Positions 9,188-17,596 of a stretch of DNA of 64,000 nt are shown here, in pieces; positions within the stretch are counted from its first letter, which is position 1; the number at the start of each line of letters is the position of its first letter. The DNA is from Nitrosospira multiformis (GTDB lineage Bacteria > Pseudomonadota > Gammaproteobacteria > Burkholderiales > Nitrosomonadaceae): the NCBI RefSeq assembly GCF_900103165.1, contig NZ_FNKY01000001.1, positions 2,294,001 through 2,358,000 on the forward strand, in the 5' to 3' direction. Both the position numbers and the translations under genes were made by a program. The notes beneath the pieces are model-generated. The model was not told where the DNA came from. It ran no database searches and worked only from the letters and a program-made list of their open reading frames with translations.

Positions 9188-9673
9188 TCATTTTCCGTGT
9201 CTCGACACCTGCACCAGATAATCGGCAAGATTATCAAAGGACTCGTTCCAGCCTCCCTCATGCGAATCACGATTTTCGACCGATTTGAAGATTGCTTGAC
9301 GGAAGACTTGCGTTGTCTTGCCGTCGTGCTCGGTGAGACTTACCGTCACCAGCGTTTCATGATCGGGTTTGCCTTCCGCATCCTCCCAGGTATGAGTAAA
9401 GACGAGCTGCTCCGGTTCCACAATCTCCCGATAGAAACCTCGAACCCAATAATCTTTGCCCTCCGGAGAACGCATGCAGACCCGCCAGGCGCCTCCCGGC
9501 CGAATGTCCGACTGGTGGAAAGGCGTGGTGAAACCGCGCGGACAGCACCAGTGTGCGAGATGCTCAGGCTGAGTCCAGGCCTTGAAGACCAGGCTGCGTG
9601 GTGCATCGAAGATGCGAGTGATGACGAGTATTCGTTCCGCCGATGCCGCGGCGGGCTCATTTTTTTCGCTCAT
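9188..9673 (-). CDS. SRPBCC (AHSA1-like) protein
   Basis: This 161-residue protein belongs to the START/Bet v 1-like AHSA1 family: ITRIFDAPRSLVFKAWTQPEHLAHWCCP, GGAWRV and GGWNESFDNLADYL are typical of the group. Members bind hydrophobic ligands in a cavity; no substrate can be named. The start at 9673 is preceded by AAGGAGAGAAAT. It overlaps the end of the upstream ArsR gene by 17 bp, so the two are almost certainly cotranscribed and translationally coupled. A longer frame to 9826 only reads through the ArsR gene and is not used. Confidence 0.9.
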   Translation of the reverse strand: MSEKNEPAAASAERILVITRIFDAPRSLVFKAWTQPEHLAHWCCPRGFTTPFHQSDIRPGGAWRVCMRSPEGKDYWVRGFYREIVEPEQLVFTHTWEDAEGKPDHETLVTVSLTEHDGKTTQVFRQAIFKSVENRDSHEGGWNESFDNLADYLVQVSRHGK

Positions 9674-10007
9674 ATTTCTCTCCTTTATCTTGCAACTCGA
9701 GTAAGTAATCGTCGAGGCGGTGAAAACTCTGCTCCCAGAAGAGCCGGTAGTGCTCGAGCCAATCTGTCGCTTCCGCGAGCGGCTTTGCCTCCAATCGGCA
9801 AGGTCGCCACTGTGCCGAGCGGCCACGAACGATCAACCGGGCGCGCTCCAGCACTTTGAGATGCTTGGAAACAGCGGGCAGGCTCATTTCGAAAGGCGCG
9901 GCCAGCTCCTTGACGGAGGCCTCACCCATGGCGAGGCGAGCCAGGATCGCCCGCCGGGTAGGATCGGCAAGCGCGGCAAAGGTATTGCTGAGTTGATCAG
10001 GCAGCAT
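9657..10007 (-). CDS. ArsR-family winged-helix repressor
   Basis: This 116-residue regulator starts FAALADPTRRAILARLAMGEASVKELA and has the recognition helix region SLPAVSKHLKVLERARL, typical of ArsR regulators paired with AHSA1 proteins. It has no obvious Cys metal-binding pair, so metal sensing is not supported. It overlaps the SRPBCC gene by 17 bp and heads the ArsR-SRPBCC-YciI-VOC set. A perfect GGTTAATTAACC palindrome 16 bp upstream of its ATG is a likely autoregulatory operator. No strong ribosome site is visible before the ATG. Confidence 0.92.
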   Translation of the reverse strand: MLPDQLSNTFAALADPTRRAILARLAMGEASVKELAAPFEMSLPAVSKHLKVLERARLIVRGRSAQWRPCRLEAKPLAEATDWLEHYRLFWEQSFHRLDDYLLELQDKGEKYERKK

Positions 10008-10023
10008 AAATATTAAACCGGAT

Positions 10024-10035
10024 GGTTAATTAACC
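10024..10035. promoter_or_regulatory. Probable ArsR operator
   Basis: GGTTAATTAACC is a perfect 12-bp palindrome just upstream of the ArsR gene, in the expected promoter position. Direct binding is inferred. Confidence 0.5.
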
Positions 10036-10433
10036 TGATAGTAAAATAAACTTTTGGAAAGATCTTGTCAAGCCACCATTCAAATATGCGGCATATTTGC
10101 CGGAAGGATCACTGTTTACAAAAAGGTATGAGCAGAGAGCGGGTCCCATTCCTACTTGGTCCACTCAGGGACGCGGATTAACAATACCTGTAATTTCTTA
10201 CAGCTATTCAAGAAATACATTTTATTGTCCAATGGCTTGGTCGTTCAATCTCTGACTCGGCACATGGGTGGAGAGCGTGCCGATGCCGCTATCGTTTGTT
10301 TAGCTGGCTCACTCGCTTGGCTTGCTGATCGGCTTAATGGCGGCTGCGATAGTCCGGGGTGTTTGAGGTTGAAGTAGTAGTAATAGGCTTGGAGGAAGAG
10401 GAAGAACCCAAGAAGAAATAACCGGGTCATGGC

Positions 10434-10459
10434 CCTGCCTGGTTTTAGGCCAGACAGGG
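10434..10459. repeat. Short hairpin before the dioxygenase gene
   Basis: CCTGCCTGG and CCAGACAGG pair with one mismatch around TTTTAGG. It lies inside the 5' extension of the next frame, which argues that translation begins after it. The rest of the 10036-10433 stretch shows no gene I can support. Confidence 0.35.
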
Positions 10460-10488
10460 TCTTATGCCTTCCAGTTCGAATACTTGCC

Positions 10489-11046
10489 ATGAATTTAGCC
10501 GTTATCAAATACGATACCGAAAAATATGATTTTCGCGCATGGGCTTCGTCTGTGCTGGGCTTTGAACCGCTAGAGAATATTCATGAGCGAGCCGATTTGA
10601 AAGCTTATGAGGATGTGGCCGCGCAAATCAATACTTGCCGTGACGAATTGACCAGCGGCTTTGGCCATTGCAAGCCAATTTATATGGATTTCATTCAATC
10701 GGTCATCGCACCGTTTTACGGCGGCATCAATTCATACCAGATTCCGCCGTCTTTCCGTTTTCATTTCAGCGGAAAGGGGAGTAGCGCCTTTCACCGGGAT
10801 AGGGATTACGGTGTCAATCCCGGTCATCTCAACGTCTGGATACCGTTGACACAGGTCCGAGGCTCCAACAGTATCTGGATTGAAAGCGAAGAGGGTCTGA
10901 GCGACTTCTCACCAGTCGAACTTGAATATGGCCAGGCACTGATCTTCGACGGCCCCAATCTCTGTCATGGTAGCGTCTTCAATGACACCCCTTCCTCTCG
11001 TGTCAGCATGGATTTCAGATTTTCTCCATGCCGCGCTCGGGACTAA
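10489..11046 (+). CDS. StrG-like Fe(II)/2-oxoglutarate-type dioxygenase
   Basis: This 185-residue protein has the facial-triad pattern of Fe(II)/2-oxoglutarate oxygenases: H102-x-D104 in AFHRDRDYG, and distal H160 in LCHGS with R171 in SSRVSMDFRF as the likely 2-oxoglutarate anchor. The set-up (DFxPVELEYGQALIFDGPNLCHGS) resembles the streptomycin-cluster protein StrG and related hydroxylases. The substrate is unknown. Two starts are possible; I prefer ATG 10489 because the extension to 10429 covers a hairpin and looks non-coding, though neither has a strong ribosome site. It stands alone, with no biosynthetic partners nearby. Confidence 0.75.
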   Translation: MNLAVIKYDTEKYDFRAWASSVLGFEPLENIHERADLKAYEDVAAQINTCRDELTSGFGHCKPIYMDFIQSVIAPFYGGINSYQIPPSFRFHFSGKGSSAFHRDRDYGVNPGHLNVWIPLTQVRGSNSIWIESEEGLSDFSPVELEYGQALIFDGPNLCHGSVFNDTPSSRVSMDFRFSPCRARD

Positions 11047-11151
11047 GGGAACGTCATATTTTTTGCCTATGACAAGGTGATCTATCTGTTCAGGTCGATC
11101 ACTTACTGGCAGTTGGCAACACGTCTTTGGCTATCTGGAATTAAACTGCGG

Positions 11152-11430
11152 TTACACCAGCTCGATTTGTATTTTGCGCCCTACCAGGGTGGCGGCGCGT
11201 TGCAGGCTTGATAGCGTTACATCGCTGGCCGGATTGAGCAGGCGATCCACCTGCGAGCGGCTGGTTCTCAATAACGTGGCCATCCGGCTTTTGGTAAGCG
11301 ACTGCGCCTTCATTGCCTCCACGAGTTGCCAGGCGATAACTTCTTTGATGGCTCTGGTTTGGACTTCCTCAAGAATGCCTTCCTCTTCCAGGAAATCATT
11401 GAGGGTTGATCCGATATGCGTGCTGTTCAT
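11152..11430 (-). CDS. HigA/XRE-type helix-turn-helix protein, possible antitoxin
   Basis: This 92-residue protein contains an XRE-like helix-turn-helix (SLTKSRMATLLRTSRSQVDRLLNP) followed by SLQRAATLVGRKIQIEL, as in small HigA-like antitoxins and Cro/C1 regulators. GGAGCTGGAAAA precedes its ATG. A 46-codon frame ends 31 bp upstream on the same strand, where a toxin gene would be expected, but that frame does not resemble an intact RelE or HigB toxin. It may be an orphan or a remnant pair. Confidence 0.75.
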   Translation of the reverse strand: MNSTHIGSTLNDFLEEEGILEEVQTRAIKEVIAWQLVEAMKAQSLTKSRMATLLRTSRSQVDRLLNPASDVTLSSLQRAATLVGRKIQIELV

Positions 11431-11461
11431 TTTTCCAGCTCCTTACTTTCATCGATGCTCA

Positions 11462-11602
11462 TCACCATAAGTCTTTTTCCGGATACGAAGCATAATCCGC
11501 CGCTTCCGCCATGGTCGCGCTGGCAGGCACCAATCCGTCCAAGGAAGCGGCCTCACCATCAAATTGAAGGTCAAGCGAGGGTAAAAAGTATTTGTAGATC
11601 AT
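11462..11602 (-). CDS. Short 46-codon open frame upstream of the HTH gene
   Basis: An ATG at 11602 opens a frame ending at 11462 that encodes a peptide beginning MIYKYFLPSLDLQFDG and ending PEKDLW. It is acidic and too short for a known toxin fold. It is cotranscribable with the HTH gene. No clear ribosome site precedes it. It could be a truncated partner of the antitoxin-like gene or chance. Confidence 0.35.
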   Translation of the reverse strand: MIYKYFLPSLDLQFDGEAASLDGLVPASATMAEAADYASYPEKDLW

Positions 11603-11713
11603 AACGCTAAACTAAAAATGAGTGATCAGCCGCTGGCTTCAGAACTATGAACGACAGGACTCCTAAATAAGCCATCGGACTCCGGGAATAAATTTCTGCA
11701 GAAATTTCATCGT

Positions 11714-11971
11714 TTAATGAAGACTTGCCGGAATGCCGGAAAAGCGTGCCATCAGTCCGTTGGCATCGATACCCGCTCTACCAGCCATATATAACGCCGC
11801 CTGGATATCAAGACTATCGGATGCGGGATGCAGGACAAGCAGATGAAGGTGATGGGCGATTGCCGACCGTGTGACAGGATCGGGAGGGCACCGCCGTTTG
11901 GCGGTAAGCCATGACAAGGCTGCTAACAGCAGACTGACCGAAGGTTTATGCTCGTCTTTGGAATTTCGCAT
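11714..11971 (-). CDS. Hypothetical protein
   Basis: The frame encodes 85 residues from an ATG at 11971 (MRNSKDEHKPSVSLLL), or 98 from a TTG at 12010; neither start has a good ribosome site. The composition (SLLLAALSWLTAKRR, AIAHHLHLLVLHP, DIQAALYMAGRAGIDANGL) is protein-like and helical. I do not recognise it. It reads away from the Fur box at 12130 and could be under its control. Confidence 0.4.
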   Translation of the reverse strand: MRNSKDEHKPSVSLLLAALSWLTAKRRCPPDPVTRSAIAHHLHLLVLHPASDSLDIQAALYMAGRAGIDANGLMARFSGIPASLH

Positions 11972-12129
11972 ATTCGAGTGATCTGAGGCGCATATCCACC
12001 GGTTTATCAATGGTTAAAGTCTGGCGCACGGCCAAGAACTGGGTTACGGATCATCCTGCCGTGAGACACAGATCTTCAATTATGACCCGTGAATTTATTG
12101 CCCGAACCATGCTATCAGCAATACTAAAC

Positions 12130-12148
12130 GATAATGATAATGATTGTC
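12130..12148. promoter_or_regulatory. Strong Fur box
   Basis: GATAATGATAATGATTGTC matches the consensus GATAATGATAATCATTATC at 17 of 19 positions. It lies between a leftward hypothetical frame and the rightward Cys-rich copper-protein gene, which begins 356 bp away. The intervening 12149-12503 holds an unconvincing 104-codon frame only. Confidence 0.7.
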
Positions 12149-12503
12149 AATTAGATTAATGCTGCCCAGCTCAACCCTGGATAATCCATTAGGTTGCGAA
12201 ATGATGGTGAGACGGGCTGCGAGACAACTTTGCCAGTTAGGAGAAATCTATAGTTTGGACTATGGACGCCGGGCAAGCGGCAAAAATGATCGTAAACTGA
12301 CCGCCAGTGCTTGCGTAGACTCGACGAAGCTGCCTGATGGATTCTCTTTGGTTGGATTCAGCCTTGGTAACTTCTTATGCTGGTTTCCGCACAGACCTGG
12401 GTATGAAGGGGAAGTATATTTTCCACTGGGGCGGACCGCTTCGCTGTCTGGCTTCTAGCGAAGCCAGACAGCGAAATCGCCAATCAATCAATAAGGAGAT
12501 CCC

Positions 12504-12839
12504 ATGAATACTGAATACGATATGCAATCATGTATTGAGGCGTGCACGAATTGCCACCAGACCTGTCTGGAAACAGCCATGAACCATTGCCTCGAAACAG
12601 GCGGCAAACACGTTGAGCCCGGGCATTTCCGTCTAATGATAAACTGCGCCGAGATTTGCCAAACCTCGGCCAATTCCATGCTGAGTGGCTCGGATTTCAG
12701 TAATCAGGTCTGTGCAGTTTGCGCGGATATCTGCGAAGCCTGTGCCGACAGCTGCGAGGAAGTCGGCGGCATGGATGACTGCGTTGCAGCCTGCCGCAAA
12801 TGTGCCGGGAGTTGCCGTGAAATGTCCGGCACAAGCTGA
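12504..12839 (+). CDS. Cys-rich four-helix-bundle copper-binding protein (DUF326/Csp-like)
   Basis: This 111-residue protein contains 16 cysteines arranged along helices (CIEACTNCHQTC, CAVCADICEACADSC, CVAACRKCAGSC), the pattern of four-helix-bundle copper-storage proteins (Csp, DUF326). In that family Cys thiolates lining the bundle bind many Cu(I) ions. No signal peptide is present, so it would be cytosolic. AAGGAG precedes the ATG at 7 bp. It is alone on this strand. A strong Fur box lies upstream, which would link copper storage to iron status if it controls this gene. Ferredoxin-like function is unlikely because the motifs are repeated helical CxxxC or CxxC. Confidence 0.9.
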   Translation: MNTEYDMQSCIEACTNCHQTCLETAMNHCLETGGKHVEPGHFRLMINCAEICQTSANSMLSGSDFSNQVCAVCADICEACADSCEEVGGMDDCVAACRKCAGSCREMSGTS

Positions 12840-13231
12840 TCGGACGTAGGGCTAGGGTGATAATGCAAGGTCGCGCCAATAGGACTTTTACAGCATATCC
12901 TTTGAACATGCACGCCTAGAAAGTGAAATCGCGGGTGCCCTGCACTGCCCAAAAATCTGACTTACACAGTCCCCTAACATCGGTCAAGTGGCGCGGTCCC
13001 TCTCCCGAATGTTCGTTCGTAATGTCTTTATGCGGCGCGGACCCGATATAGGGCCTTCACCTTTTCACGAGTCTCCTGTATTTTGGTAGCATGATCTTAT
13101 ATTTATTTTTCGGACCTTTTTCTCTGCGTCTCGTGGGCGACGATCCCACCTTCATCACTTATCGATTCGCTGGCTGTCGGGATATTGATCTGCTTTACTT
13201 TCCAGGGAATTCTCCATGACGACTCTCAGTT
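12840..13231. other. Intergenic stretch without recognised gene
   Basis: Between the copper-binding protein and the PepSY-like gene I see no open frame of convincing composition, no structural RNA and no strong terminator. It contains short self-complementary stretches only. Confidence 0.4.
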
Positions 13232-13726
13232 TTAATCATCAATCTTGATAAGTTTGCCATTTTCACCAACCTCAATCTCCAACTCCTTACCATCGCGCCT
13301 CTTTACCTTGGCTTCGTAAACGGTCACCAATTTTCCATCTTTTGTCTCCGTTTCCTTCTCGATCTTCTCAATTTTTCCCCCACCCGCGTGTTTGGTTATT
13401 GTCTTTTGAACAGCGGCAGGAACCTGAGACCATTTTATCTTCTCCTCCTTTTTGATAAGTTTGCCATTTTCACCAACCTCAATCTCCAACTCCTTGCCAT
13501 CGCGCCTCTTTACCTTGGCTTCGTAAACGGTCACCGATTTTCCATCTTTTGTCTCCGTCTCCTTCTCGATCTCCTCAATTTTTCCCCCACCCGCGTGTTT
13601 GGTTATTGTCTTTTGAACAGCGGCAGGAACCTGAGACCATTTTATCTTCTCCTCCCCGCCGGCGAAGCTGGAGGTGGCATATGCCATTGTGATCGGAAGA
13701 GCGATTAATAAAAGCGCTTTCTTCAT
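13232..13726 (-). CDS. Exported PepSY-like protein with tandem duplicated domain
   Basis: A Sec signal peptide (MKKALLLIALPITMAYATSSFA-GG) is followed by two nearly identical copies of a 69-residue unit, each with IKWSQVPAAVQKTITKHAGGG, IEKETETKDGK, VTVYEAKVKRRDGKE and EVGENGKLIK. This is the PepSY-like/beta-lactamase-inhibitor-like fold (an alpha helix packed on a small sheet) seen in small periplasmic proteins. Its ligand is unknown. The ATG at 13726 has AGGAGG upstream at ideal spacing. The two copies differ at only a few residues (EEIE/EKIE, KS/KL), indicating a recent in-frame duplication. Confidence 0.9.
   Translation of the reverse strand: MKKALLLIALPITMAYATSSFAGGEEKIKWSQVPAAVQKTITKHAGGGKIEEIEKETETKDGKSVTVYEAKVKRRDGKELEIEVGENGKLIKKEEKIKWSQVPAAVQKTITKHAGGGKIEKIEKETETKDGKLVTVYEAKVKRRDGKELEIEVGENGKLIKIDD
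13244..13655. repeat. 207-bp tandem direct repeat inside the PepSY-like gene
   Basis: Two copies (about 13244-13449 and 13451-13655) run in step with a 207-bp period, for example GATAAGTTTGCC at 13247 and at 13454. They are almost identical at the DNA level, including third positions, which supports a recent duplication. Confidence 0.92.
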
Positions 13727-14339
13727 GGCGGCCTCCTGAATAGTCAATATATGTATTAAAAAATATCTACAAGTCATGCAAAGTTGTGGCTTGTGTAATT
13801 TTTAGCGTAGCAAGCTGACAGCGCGCTGACATACTATACTATGCATCTTTCCTGACGGAGCACGGACGGTAGCGGGTGGTTCAAGCATCAATAACGCTTT
13901 ACTCACTTCGCTGTTGATTTTCGATTTCTCAAAAGGTACATATACCAGGACAATGACCGCAGAGATAGCGTCTGGTGAACTCTCCTTATTTCTCTGTACG
14001 TCAGCCTCAAGTATCCATACATAACAAGGAAAAATTTAAACCAGATCTAACAAGAATGCCTCAGCGTGACTTGCTTGATTCGGCATAGTAAAGAATATTT
14101 CAAGTCAAAGCAGCAGAAGCAGCCTGTTTACGCCCTCTATGGGCTCCCCTAAGCAGAAGGGGGCAGGACGATATGTAACGAAGGAAGTTGAGAAGCAACG
14201 CTGTTCTTGCCTGCCTCAACCGGGCTGGTAACCCTACCTCAGGGACAAGGATGATCCGATCCTGGAGTCTTCCTCCCATCGCTCGGGATTTTCTAACATG
14301 ATGCGGTGAAAATATCCAGGCTCGACCTTGCTACTGCCC
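13727..14339. other. Intergenic stretch, one start-less frame
   Basis: No supported gene lies here. On the minus strand a frame of about 79 codons ending at 13802 has reasonable composition (AISAVIVLVYVPFEKSKINS) but has no start codon at its beginning and no recognised family; it may be a remnant. No terminator for the downstream hybrid kinase is evident. Confidence 0.35.
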
Positions 14340-17144
14340 CTATAGTGAAGCAATCAACTCCTTCAGGAGCTTGAAATCCACCGGCTTCGTCAGATGATGA
14401 TCGAAGCCGGCCTCCTCAGACTGACGGCGATCTTCTTCCTGGCCCCAGCCAGTCAGGGCGATCATCTTGATATCGTCATATTGTGGTTGCTCGCGAATAC
14501 GGCGCGCCACCTCGTAACCATTCATTCCCGGCATACCGATGTCCATCAGGATCACATTTGGCTGGTAATCGGAGAGCGCCGCCAGCGCCGCCAGGCCGCT
14601 ATTGACAACCCGGACGTTAACGCCTATTGACTCAAGCAACATGGAAAGAACTTCGGCCGCGTCATGATTATCATCGACCACCAGTACGCGCAGGCCCTTC
14701 GGCGGAAGAGCCGCTTTCTCCGGCTCGGCACTTTTTCCGCGAGCGGATACCTCCGACAAAGGCAGACGCACAATGAATTCGCTGCCTCGATCCTTCCCTT
14801 CACTTATGGCCTCAATGGCGCCGCCGTGCATTTGCAGAAGGCGGTAGACCAGGTTGAGTCCGATACCCAGACCTTCCTGCGCACCGATACCGTTGCGGCG
14901 CTCCTGCGCAAACATATCGAACAGCCGAGGCAGCATGCCGGCCAGAATACCGATACCGTTGTCGCGCACGGATACCACGGCACTATTGCCTTCCTGGCGG
15001 GCAGTCAGCCAGATCTGTCCACCCGTTTTGGTGTAACGGACCGCGTTGTTGAGTAGATTGGTAAACACCTGCTCCAGGCGTACGATATCAGCGAGAACAA
15101 TTAAAGGCGCTTCGGGAATAAATACGCTCAGTTTATGCTCCTTTTCGTTAATCAGCGGCATGCTCGCTTCCACCGCATTGCGCAGTACAACAGCCAAAGC
15201 GGTTGGTGTGGGCCGCAGCTCGATTTTTCCGCTGGTGATGCGTGATATCTCCAGCAGATCATCTACCAGCCGGATCATATAGTTGACTTGCCGGTTTATG
15301 ACTGGCAGCAGGCGGGGAAGCGCCGTAATCCCGTCCGGCCGCGCGATGAGCGCCAATGCGTTGGAAATTGGCGCAAGCGGATTGCGCAGTTCATGTGCCA
15401 GCGTGGCCAGAAACTCATCCTTGCGGCGGTCGGTTTCGCGTAAGGCCGTTTCCGCATTGACGGTATCGGTGATGTCTATCGATATGCCGACATGACCCGC
15501 ATACTCATCGGTAGCGGTAAACCAGGGCAGCGCGTAGGATTCCAGCCAGCGCCATTCACCCTTCGCGGTCTTGATCCGCACCCGCTGCCGAAAACGCAAG
15601 CGATCGCACAACGCCTGTTCGAACGCCGCCACATAGCCTGTTACGTCATCGGGATGAATAATCGAATGCCAGCCGGTATGCATCAAATCTTCCGCAGCGA
15701 CTCCAATTATCTCCACAAACCGCTGATTAACATAAACATTATTCCCCTGCGCATCTACCTGCCAGATTAGCGCTGGCGAAGCTTCCGCCATGGCGCGAAA
15801 CCGTGCTTCGCTCTCGCGCAGACTCTGTTCGACGTGCTTGCGCCTGGTTATGTCAATCACATATTCAACACCCTCATGTTTGCTGATCTGCTTCGCGGCG
15901 AGCAAGGCCCACCAGCGCGAGCCATCCTTACGGAAGAATTCCTTTTCATAGGGGGTGGTGCGCCCCGTAGCCTTGAACTCCTCGATAGCCCGCAGCGAAA
16001 CCGAAATCCATTCCGGCGGTGTCATCTCATCGCAGCGCAACCGTCCCGCCCTCTCATCCTCGCGGCTGAAGCCGCTCATCGTCAGAAACGCATCATTGGC
16101 TTGGGTAATCTGGCCTTCCGTATCCAGGAAAATGATGCCGACCGTATCGATTTCCAATGCGCAGCGAGAACGTTCCTCGCTTTCACGCAATGCGTTTTCG
16201 GCGCTTTTGCGTTTTTGCACGTGTGCGGTAACGTCAATGCCATGGCCCAGAATGTACTGGCAGGCGCCATGTTCGTCGAAAAGAGGCAGGTAGCTGACGT
16301 CGACAAAGCGCTCTTCCGATTGTCCGCCCGGTGTGCGTATGACTTTCACCGGCTGTTCGAATCCCACGAATGGCTCGCCGGAGGCCATTACCTGGATGAG
16401 GCTGTGCTGGATACCGTCGTGCGCCGCCTCCGGAAGCGCTTCGAAGGCCGGGCGGCCGATCAGCTCGCGGTGGCCGACAAGTTGATAGAACGCCTCATTG
16501 GCAAACTCAAAAACGAACTCCGGCCCCTTGAGTACATACAGGAATGATGGCGCGTTACGAAATACTTCCTCGAACAACTGAATCCGTTTTGCCTGCAGCG
16601 CTCCATACAGACGGATACGCTCCGCTTCGAGCGCGCGCGTACGGACCAATTCGGTCGTCTCGTTTATCGTTACCAGCACCCCCCCCGGCATACTTGTACC
16701 CATGCCATCTCCATGATTGGAGACGTCGCCAGGGATGGGGCTGTAGGTAAGCCTGAAAAAACCCTCTTTAAGTATCCCGCTGCGTTTAACGGTGAGTGGT
16801 TGATCATCGAAAATAAACGATTCGCGCCGCTGCATCACCCCTTCGCAGATCGGCGCGAGGAAATCTCTCACTTCCGGCCAGAACTCGGTGACTGGCTGGC
16901 CCAGGCAGGCAGGATGCTCGGTACCCATCCAATCCCGGCAACGGTCGTTATAGATCTGTACGAGTTTCGGCCCTAAAAACAACATGGCGGGCGACGGTAA
17001 CAACAGTACAATGTTGATCGCAAATTTGAGATTTGACGGCCATGTCTGGATCGGCCCCAGGCCTGATTCAGTCCAGTCATGGGCATGGATGATCTCGCCC
17101 ATTTCGCTGCCGCGCAGCCAGTCCGGGATTTCCGGCTTATTCAT
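14340..17144 (-). CDS. Hybrid histidine kinase with multiple PAS domains and receiver
   Basis: This 934-residue cytoplasmic kinase has an N-terminal PAS-like sensor region, then at least three further PAS/PAC modules (for example FEEVFRNAPSFLYVLKGP, IDTVGIIFLDTEGQITQAN, MAEASPALIWQVDAQGN, each followed by a PAC-like segment). A HisKA domain has H in AHELRNPL near 583, the ATPase has DNGIGI near 726 and GLGIGLNLV, and the C-terminal receiver has VVDDN near 824, the acceptor Asp in LMDIGMPG near 868 and TKP. Its receiver resembles that of the 4305-6695 kinase. It is divergent from the next kinase. No membrane segment or partner regulator is seen. Confidence 0.93.
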   Translation of the reverse strand: MNKPEIPDWLRGSEMGEIIHAHDWTESGLGPIQTWPSNLKFAINIVLLLPSPAMLFLGPKLVQIYNDRCRDWMGTEHPACLGQPVTEFWPEVRDFLAPICEGVMQRRESFIFDDQPLTVKRSGILKEGFFRLTYSPIPGDVSNHGDGMGTSMPGGVLVTINETTELVRTRALEAERIRLYGALQAKRIQLFEEVFRNAPSFLYVLKGPEFVFEFANEAFYQLVGHRELIGRPAFEALPEAAHDGIQHSLIQVMASGEPFVGFEQPVKVIRTPGGQSEERFVDVSYLPLFDEHGACQYILGHGIDVTAHVQKRKSAENALRESEERSRCALEIDTVGIIFLDTEGQITQANDAFLTMSGFSREDERAGRLRCDEMTPPEWISVSLRAIEEFKATGRTTPYEKEFFRKDGSRWWALLAAKQISKHEGVEYVIDITRRKHVEQSLRESEARFRAMAEASPALIWQVDAQGNNVYVNQRFVEIIGVAAEDLMHTGWHSIIHPDDVTGYVAAFEQALCDRLRFRQRVRIKTAKGEWRWLESYALPWFTATDEYAGHVGISIDITDTVNAETALRETDRRKDEFLATLAHELRNPLAPISNALALIARPDGITALPRLLPVINRQVNYMIRLVDDLLEISRITSGKIELRPTPTALAVVLRNAVEASMPLINEKEHKLSVFIPEAPLIVLADIVRLEQVFTNLLNNAVRYTKTGGQIWLTARQEGNSAVVSVRDNGIGILAGMLPRLFDMFAQERRNGIGAQEGLGIGLNLVYRLLQMHGGAIEAISEGKDRGSEFIVRLPLSEVSARGKSAEPEKAALPPKGLRVLVVDDNHDAAEVLSMLLESIGVNVRVVNSGLAALAALSDYQPNVILMDIGMPGMNGYEVARRIREQPQYDDIKMIALTGWGQEEDRRQSEEAGFDHHLTKPVDFKLLKELIASL

Positions 17145-17596
17145 GAATATTCATTCCTGTGCTTCTGATGAAAAGTTTCTGGTGATGGTTATGACACAGG
17201 AGATAATGCTTCCGTGAACCGTTCTCATTTCCTGCTCAGATTAACACAATTATACGTAATATCCCTCCTCGATCGTGCGGAGAAACGCCGGCTACGATGC
17301 CTCATTGACCGGAATGTAAATAGGGTTATACTCCGGGAAATAGTTAAGGATAGGGATGATCCTAAATCTGGTAGTTGACCGCTTATTTAAAAGATCAGTT
17401 TATGATTAATGGCAATATTTCGTATTATTTTGACTCTCGCTTTTTGGGTAGGGCCGCTACGGGGTGAACTGTACAATTCTTTGCAGCCCAGGCTGCGCCG
17501 CAACTTCTTGGGATGGAACGGCCATTCTGCGTCGTTGCGTCTTGCCCTGTACCCCAAAAACCGCGCACTTCACTCTGTCCAACTACCGGATTCAGG
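17145..17596. other. Divergent intergenic region between two hybrid kinases
   Basis: This stretch must carry promoters for both kinases. A 63-codon frame (17409-17600) overlaps the kinase start and has no family features, so I do not call it. No clear operator was recognised. Confidence 0.4.

Noticed and set aside
10245-10508. Minus-strand frame with a hydrophobic stretch
   Set aside because: It overlaps the dioxygenase start and has a low-complexity tail; no ribosome site or family.
8514-11060. Shared string TTAGGGAACGTC / TAAGGGAACGTC near 8514 and 11042
   Set aside because: Too short and in different contexts; probably coincidence.
12144-12458. 104-codon frame between the Fur box and the copper protein
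   Set aside because: Composition is not protein-like, there is no ribosome site, and the start falls inside the Fur box.
13802-14030. Start-less minus-strand frame
   Set aside because: Composition is fair but no start or family was found; only noted in the intergenic entry.
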